From contig NZ_CP089211.1 in the NCBI RefSeq assembly GCF_021183825.1, forward strand, positions 2,604,001 through 2,668,000: a stretch of 64,000 nt of DNA, written 5' to 3'. The translations under genes were made by a program, and so were the position numbers. Below the pieces are notes generated by a model. It did not search any database, was not told the DNA's origin, and worked only from the letters and a program-made list of their open reading frames with translations. Below, in pieces: positions 62,566 through 64,000 of this stretch. How positions within the stretch are numbered: the first letter of the stretch is position 1; each line of letters starts with the position of its first letter. This DNA is from Sinomicrobium kalidii (GTDB lineage: Bacteria > Bacteroidota > Bacteroidia > Flavobacteriales > Flavobacteriaceae).

Positions 62566-63999
62566 TTATAATTTTACCAGCTTAAAGGTTTTCCGGAAAT
62601 TTTCACCCTGTATTTTTACAAGGTATATTCCTGGGGGCAGTCCGGACATTTTTAATTCCACTTCATTTCTCTTTCCATTCCGGTCAAGGTGCAGTGAACT
62701 CACTAATTTTCCGGTGATATTGAAAACCGAGATTTGAACATCGCCTTTAACGGCATTCCCTATAAAAGCCCTGGTAGTATCGTAAAAAGGATTGGGGTAA
62801 ATGACAACATCGTCAGGGGCAACATATATACTTTCCTTGTAGGTGCCCTGGCAATCTTTATTGGTTTTTACGGTCAGGGCGTTGTCTCCGGATTCAAGAT
62901 CAAGGGATATATGCCGTTCGGAGGTTTGTACGGTTTTTCCATTGAGCGCTATGGTATAGAGGTCACCTCCGCGGAGTTCGAGGTCGATACTGTTCCCGGC
63001 CTTGTTTACTGTTGAGGATACGGCTAATTCCTCCGGTTGATTAATGGTCACATCAAAACACTGTTCAAAATCCGGATAACCTTCTACGGTAATACACATG
63101 TTGTAATTTCCTGCGTCGAGGCCTGTTGCTTCCCAGAAATACCGGAACGTTTCCGTGACTTCCGTACCGTTGTCCCCGGTAAGGACAGCCCGGTAGTCCA
63201 GGATTTCTTTCGCTTCCACGCTTATCATGCCGTCCTGGTTGTCCCTGCAGGTTTCACTGGTGGTCTTCAGGGTAAAATTATCCGGGGAAAGTAAGGGGTC
63301 AGGTTTAATGCACAAGTTGAGCGAAAAGGCGTTGATGCTTCCGCCATCTGCGTCATAACCATCCTGAACGGTCAGTGTCCACTTGCCTGTTACGGGCTCA
63401 TCCAATAAGGATTTTAAGGATTCTGCGGGCAATACAGTACCACTAATGGCAGGATCATTTCCGCATGTTATAGGATTTCCTTCGTCACTGAATACGGCAT
63501 TGATGTTTTGATTACTGCCGCAAATACCATTAATGATCCGTACGGTGGTACCGGAAGGGGAAGTAAGGTCAATCGTAAGATCGGACACCCAGGTATGGGT
63601 AATGTCGAGTCCTAAGGAAATATCATTAATGAGCCCCCTGTCTGTGATGTTAATGGTTGAAGTTACGGTACTGGCCTGGCTGCCGTCAATAATTACCGGG
63701 GTATTGTTTTCATATTCGTCACATACCGGGGCCTGCGACAGGGTATAAAAGAAGAAAGTGTCACTGTATTCACCCTCATTACAATAGCTTACGGGTTTTA
63801 CCCTCCAGTAATAAGCGGCCCCGTATTCCAGGTTTTGGGGAACATAACCTGCAGATGCCGGAGTACCTTCTTCTATAATGGATGTGAACTCTTCATCAGT
63901 TGCAATTTCTATTACATATGTTTGTACATCGTCCTGAGGTTCCCATTCAAGTTTAGTGTTCAGGTCGTTCTTATTACTGGCGTTGAGCGGTGAAACCAA
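62566..63999 (-). CDS. Type IX secretion cargo protein with P-domain, 5' truncated by window edge
   Basis: 477 residues are in the window and the N-terminus lies beyond it. From the left: an FN3-like domain ending YYWRVKPVSYCNEGEYSD, a P/Homo B domain (about 95-235, with HTWVSDLTIDLTSPSGTT and GKWTLTVQDGYDADGGSINA), a PKD-like segment and a C-terminal sorting domain (IYPNPFYDTTRAF to GIYLVKIQGENFRKTFKLVKL), the secretion signal of the Type IX system. P-domains usually follow a protease domain, so the missing part may contain a metallo- or subtilisin-like peptidase, but that is inference. Confidence 0.85.
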   Translation of the reverse strand: MVSPLNASNKNDLNTKLEWEPQDDVQTYVIEIATDEEFTSIIEEGTPASAGYVPQNLEYGAAYYWRVKPVSYCNEGEYSDTFFFYTLSQAPVCDEYENNTPVIIDGSQASTVTSTINITDRGLINDISLGLDITHTWVSDLTIDLTSPSGTTVRIINGICGSNQNINAVFSDEGNPITCGNDPAISGTVLPAESLKSLLDEPVTGKWTLTVQDGYDADGGSINAFSLNLCIKPDPLLSPDNFTLKTTSETCRDNQDGMISVEAKEILDYRAVLTGDNGTEVTETFRYFWEATGLDAGNYNMCITVEGYPDFEQCFDVTINQPEELAVSSTVNKAGNSIDLELRGGDLYTIALNGKTVQTSERHISLDLESGDNALTVKTNKDCQGTYKESIYVAPDDVVIYPNPFYDTTRAFIGNAVKGDVQISVFNITGKLVSSLHLDRNGKRNEVELKMSGLPPGIYLVKIQGENFRKTFKLVKL

Positions 64000-64000
64000 T

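Noticed and set aside
1..64000. Insertion sequences, prophage, rRNA or tRNA genes
   Set aside because: I saw no transposase, integrase, phage structural gene, rRNA segment or tRNA-like T-loop in any gap on either strand.

Overview
The window is a chromosomal core segment from a member of the Bacteroidota, almost certainly a Flavobacteriaceae (gliding, Type IX secretion lineage). The evidence is a GldH gliding lipoprotein, a protein with a Type IX secretion C-terminal sorting domain, DUF4270 and DUF6090 proteins that are typical of this group, and recurring upstream motifs of the form TTG-N18-22-TAnnTTTG, the promoter type of Bacteroidota. Almost every gene is housekeeping or a known family. 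I see no insertion sequence, prophage, CRISPR array, rRNA or tRNA.

Layout. 0-5.5 kb, + strand: pdxA, a YceD/DUF177 protein, rpmF, fabH, accB, accC (vitamin B6 and fatty-acid initiation). 5.5-10.5 kb: a mostly noncoding gap with a 56-codon minus-strand ORF, then a minus-strand membrane operon (DUF202 protein, cation/proton antiporter, SLC13-type permease). 10.9-19.7 kb, +: metallo-beta-lactamase-fold hydrolase, S8 protease lipoprotein, M1 peptidase, rnpA, an NAD-salvage pair (pncB, pncA) and an S41 processing protease. 19.7-23.4 kb: alr and tdk on the minus strand, a conserved hypothetical and rsmI on the plus strand. 23.4-27.7 kb: glyoxalase-like proteins, a GNAT/MarR pair divergent from a MATE exporter across two palindromic operators, and an enoyl-CoA hydratase. 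27.8-31.6 kb, minus: recA, a lipoprotein, and an ECF sigma factor with a hybrid anti-sigma-like/outer-membrane-barrel protein. 31.8-38.8 kb, +: trhO, ricT, gldH, PBP1A, scoA, scoB. 38.8-44 kb, minus: radA, an esterase-like protein, a UPF0104 membrane protein, panD, panC. 44.3-48.9 kb, +: a short GT5-domain protein, a DUF4270 lipoprotein and glmS, which carries an apparent one-base frameshift. 49-52 kb: a DUF6090 protein, an alpha/beta hydrolase, a small zinc-ribbon-like protein, thiL. 52.2-57.7 kb, +: the suf Fe-S cluster operon (sufA-like, sufB, sufC, sufD, sufS). 57.7-59.3 kb: 1.6 kb with no convincing gene, containing a layered repeat array. 59.3-61.7 kb: prs, rplY, pth. 61.8-64 kb, minus: an FN3-like lipoprotein and the 3' part of a large Type IX secreted protein.

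The most unusual signals are not genes. They are (1) a roughly 420-bp array at 58.0-58.45 kb built from 21-22-bp units arranged in 63- and 85-bp higher-order repeats; (2) three in-frame 96-bp repeats inside the sigma-linked barrel gene, each with a hairpin whose two arms changed together, and whose first copy matches palindromes standing alone in two intergenic regions; (3) a second palindromic element with a conserved core, once in the N-terminal coding part of the MATE gene and once before the DUF4270 gene; (4) the glmS frameshift; and (5) an esterase-fold protein with Arg where the nucleophilic Ser should be. No wholly new multi-gene system is evident; the repeat families are the best candidates for something undescribed.
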